From NCBI RefSeq assembly GCF_026672375.1, contig NZ_JAPPRA010000001.1, forward strand, positions 3,286,001 to 3,350,000: a stretch of DNA of 64,000 nt, written 5' to 3'. Shown here piece after piece: positions 61,700-64,000 of the stretch. This DNA comes from Caulobacter sp. SL161 (GTDB lineage: Bacteria; Pseudomonadota; Alphaproteobacteria; Caulobacterales; Caulobacteraceae). The translations under genes and the position numbers were made by a program. The notes under the pieces are model-generated. The model worked only from the letters and a program-made list of their open reading frames with translations, searched no databases and had not been told where the DNA came from. The number at the start of each line of letters is the position of its first letter. Positions within the stretch are counted from its first letter, which is position 1.

Positions 61700-63661
61700 C
61701 TAGATGAAGTTCGTTGCGTCGATCGAAGACAGGCTTACGCCCAACAGCTTGATCGCATTCTCCGAGCCCGCGCTGTTGGCTGTGGTCCCGGCGACGAAGA
61801 CATAGACGTCCGCCCCGACCTGTACGGCCGTGTAGTACTTCATGTTCGCGCCGGACCAGACGCCGGAGACGGCCAGGGCCTGCGCCTCAAGGTAGGACGA
61901 GGCGGCCATCTCCCGATAGGTCGCGGGCGTGGTTCCGGCGCTGAAATCCAGTCGGTCGATCGACTCGAAGTCGGTGATGACGTCCAGATTGCCATCGGTG
62001 TTGTCGAGAGCGACCGAGTCGCCCACCGCAAATCGGAAGGTGTCCGCACTTGCGCCGCCGGTGAGCAAATCGCGCCCGCCGCCACCAATCATCAGGTCAT
62101 CACCGTACTCGCCTTCCAGGGCGTTGGCGCCGGCGTTGCCGATCAGGATGTCGGCGGACACTGAGCCCCTCAGGCCCTCGATACTGATAAGCGTATCAAT
62201 CCCCGCACTACCCGTGTTCTGAGCGACGCCGACCTTCGTGAGATCAACCACAACACCGCCTGGCGCGCTACGGTAGGTCGCGAAGTCGAAGCCCTCCCCC
62301 CCGTCAATGACGTCGTTGCCGGTAAGGCCCTCAATGCGGTTGTCGCCGTCGTTACCGATCAGCACGTCATTGCCATGACCGCCGATCAAGTTCTCGATAC
62401 CTCTGAGTTCTACTTTGAAGCCCGTAGCGATCTCTTGGGCCGTGACGAAATTCAAATCGACCGTTACATCGAGATAGGTAAAGGTCTGCAGCGTATCGAC
62501 GCCATCGCCTCCATCGACATAGTTTGACCCGCTGCTGACGGATAGCTGATCGTTACCCATACCACCGATGAGGATGTCTCCCGCGCCGGTGTAGCTCCCG
62601 ATCAGGAAATCATCACCCTCGCCGCCTTCCAGAACATCCTGACCGCCTTCGGCCCTGAGCACGTCGTTACCAGCATCGCCGTAGAGATAGTTCTCGGACA
62701 TGTTGCCGATGATGAAATCGGCGTGGAGAGAGCCGGTCACCAACTCGATCGATGACAGCGTGTCCCTGATCGAGGTGTCGCCGAAGCGGCTGGTGGCGAA
62801 ATTGCGCGACAGATCGACCTCGACACCCACATCGCTCATCGCATAGTCGACCGTGTCGAAGCCCTCGCCGCCGTCGATGACGTTGACGCCCGCGCCGCCG
62901 GCGAAGAAGTCATCCCCTGCCCCGCCGTAGAGCTTGTCGTCGCCCGCGTCGGCGAACAGGTAGTTGCTGCCGGCGTCGCCGGTCAGGACGTCGGCGAACT
63001 TGCTGCCCCACACGCTCTCGATCCCGCTGAGCGTGTCCTTGCCCGCGCCGATCGTGTCCTGGGCCGTGGTCTTGGTGAGATCGACGGTGACGCCGGCCGT
63101 GGCGTCTTCGTACGAGGACCAGTCGGCGCCCGCGCCGCCCTTGATCACGTCGTCGCCCGCGCCGCCGACCAGCCAGTCGTCATTGTCGCCGCCATCCAGC
63201 GTGTCGTTCCCGGCCGAGCCCCACAAGGTGTCCTCGCCCTTGCCGCCGCTGATAATGTCATTGCCGTCCCAACCCATCAGGACGTTGTCGCCGGCGTTGC
63301 CGACCAGCGTATCGTTGAAGGCCGAGCCGTAGAGGTTCTCGATGCCTGTCAGCCGGTCGGTCCCGCCGCCGCCGGTGTTCTGGCCGCCGTTGAGGTTGAG
63401 ATCGACCTTCACGCCGGCGGTGGCGTCCTCATAGGCCGCCCAGTCCGAGCCTGCGCCGCCGTCCAGCGTGTCATTGCCGGGACCGCCCAGCATGTAGTCG
63501 TCGCCGTCGCCGCCCTGAAGGACGTCATTGCCCTCGTGGCCCGCCAGCACGTCATGACCCGCGCCGCCGCGCAGCGTGTCGTTGCCCCAGAAGCCGTAAA
63601 TGACGTCATCCTCGGCGCCGCCGATCAAGGTGTCAGCGCCCTGCGTTCCGTTCAGATTCAT
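61700..63661 (-). CDS. RTX-type calcium-binding repeat protein
   Basis: 653-aa protein with GGxGxDxUx nonapeptide repeats, probably exported by type I secretion via a C-terminal signal (no N-terminal signal peptide). At least five modules repeat the pattern RTX block, then a beta segment ending GVxVDL and DTLxxIExLxGSxxxDxLIGN; two adjacent modules carry the near-identical YEDATAGVKVDL/YEDATAGVTVDL. The C-terminal TFRFAVGDSVALDNTDGNLDVITDFE-like segment and the final 70 residues would form the secretion signal. Start ATG 63661 (SD GGGGAG) preferred over GTG 63682. Cell-surface or secreted role. Confidence 0.88.
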   Translation of the reverse strand: MNLNGTQGADTLIGGAEDDVIYGFWGNDTLRGGAGHDVLAGHEGNDVLQGGDGDDYMLGGPGNDTLDGGAGSDWAAYEDATAGVKVDLNLNGGQNTGGGGTDRLTGIENLYGSAFNDTLVGNAGDNVLMGWDGNDIISGGKGEDTLWGSAGNDTLDGGDNDDWLVGGAGDDVIKGGAGADWSSYEDATAGVTVDLTKTTAQDTIGAGKDTLSGIESVWGSKFADVLTGDAGSNYLFADAGDDKLYGGAGDDFFAGGAGVNVIDGGEGFDTVDYAMSDVGVEVDLSRNFATSRFGDTSIRDTLSSIELVTGSLHADFIIGNMSENYLYGDAGNDVLRAEGGQDVLEGGEGDDFLIGSYTGAGDILIGGMGNDQLSVSSGSNYVDGGDGVDTLQTFTYLDVTVDLNFVTAQEIATGFKVELRGIENLIGGHGNDVLIGNDGDNRIEGLTGNDVIDGGEGFDFATYRSAPGGVVVDLTKVGVAQNTGSAGIDTLISIEGLRGSVSADILIGNAGANALEGEYGDDLMIGGGGRDLLTGGASADTFRFAVGDSVALDNTDGNLDVITDFESIDRLDFSAGTTPATYREMAASSYLEAQALAVSGVWSGANMKYYTAVQVGADVYVFVAGTTANSAGSENAIKLLGVSLSSIDATNFI

Positions 63662-63918
63662 CACCCACTCCCCCAAGATCACACTGCAACTTCAGCGTGA
63701 CCTAGCGAGTGCAAGTCGCGGGCCGTACGACTTTCAGCCAAAGCGGGAATATTAAGGGTAAATCGTGACGTGTGTCGGGCCGGCTGTCTCACTTTGGCAC
63801 GAAAAGACCAGTGAAATAAGGGTTTCAGCGCGGTCGCGTCGTCGCCCGGCTCAAAGCCGCGACTGGCCAGTCCACGATTTCGGCGCGATCCAGGCCCACG
63901 CGCAAAGGTCGAGCGCCT

Positions 63919-64000
63919 CTAGAACAGCAGCCCCTTCTTCAGCAGCGCATGCACGCCCTTCTCGCCGTTGACGGTCTGGGTGACACGGAAGTCCACGGCC
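63919..64000 (-). CDS. 3' end of a minus-strand gene (unidentified)
   Basis: The right edge contains the last 26 codons plus stop of a minus-strand gene. The visible C-terminus reads AVDFRVTQTVNGEKGVHALL then KKGLLF and stop TAG at 63919-63921. The codon choice is typical of the region. The fragment is too short to assign a family. The stretch 63683-63918 between it and the RTX gene is non-coding and without a clear promoter. Confidence 0.6.
   Translation of the reverse strand, partial: AVDFRVTQTVNGEKGVHALLKKGLLF

Noticed and set aside
63795-63812. Sigma-54 -24-like TTTGGCACG near the right edge
   Set aside because: The -12 GC is absent at the required 12-bp spacing and no gene begins downstream on that strand.

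Overview
The window reads as a chromosomal segment of a GC-rich alphaproteobacterium, very probably a Caulobacter of the C. vibrioides/crescentus group. Three things point there: the flagellar regulator gene fliX divergent from flgI with CtrA-like and sigma-54-like sites between them, an alphaproteobacterial LexA box (GTTC-N7-GTTC) ahead of uvrA, and a dcw cluster tightly coupled by 1 to 8 nt overlaps. No phage, IS element, CRISPR array, tRNA or rRNA was found.

Left part (1-20.2 kb): peptidoglycan synthesis and division. On the minus strand, mraZ-rsmH-ftsL-ftsI-murE-murF-mraY-murD run almost without gaps into a CLC chloride channel gene. Two plus-strand genes follow (a small helical-repeat protein and an HWE histidine kinase), then ftsW-murG. 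Next come a PIN-toxin/antitoxin module with a recognisable promoter-operator, a plus-strand secreted protein, murC-murB, and an M28 peptidase. The dcw genes are therefore split into three blocks. The RNase P RNA gene (20.4-20.8 kb, minus) lies just upstream of mraZ.

Middle part (21-41.7 kb): mostly housekeeping and accessory metabolism. A PaiB-like protein, an AmpD-like amidase and a DMT exporter form a minus-strand operon divergent from a Baeyer-Villiger monooxygenase and an MpaB-family protein. Then follow a small lower-GC gene between palindromic repeats, a DUF3052/crotonase pair, a single-domain response regulator, a PNPOx-fold protein, an M16 and an M28 peptidase ending convergently at a strong hairpin, a one-cysteine DksA, the fliX/flgI-cheL-flbY flagellar locus, a methyltransferase/DUF3422 pair, and an ABC-F ATPase with a possible overlapping leader ORF.

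Right part (41.5-64 kb): a 53-aa membrane protein divergent from LexA-controlled uvrA; four paralogous polytopic membrane proteins around a GST gene; trmFO; a divergent lipid-modification locus (DUF1365 + FAD oxidoreductase, and a cyclopropane-synthase-like methyltransferase + DUF2177); a urate-to-ureidoglycine catabolic operon (allantoate amidohydrolase, ureidoglycine-glyoxylate aminotransferase, PuuE, UraD, PuuD, TetR regulator); a YceI lipoprotein; an RTX Ca-binding protein; and the 3' end of an unidentified gene.

Palindromic intergenic repeats of at least three families are scattered through the window. In the urate operon one copy forms the C-terminal tail of a protein and another supplies a ribosome binding site. 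The stretches without genes are the mraZ-rnpB interval (20083-20441: repeat, MraZ-box candidate, presumably the mraZ promoter) and several of 100-280 nt that hold repeats or regulatory sites, noted individually.
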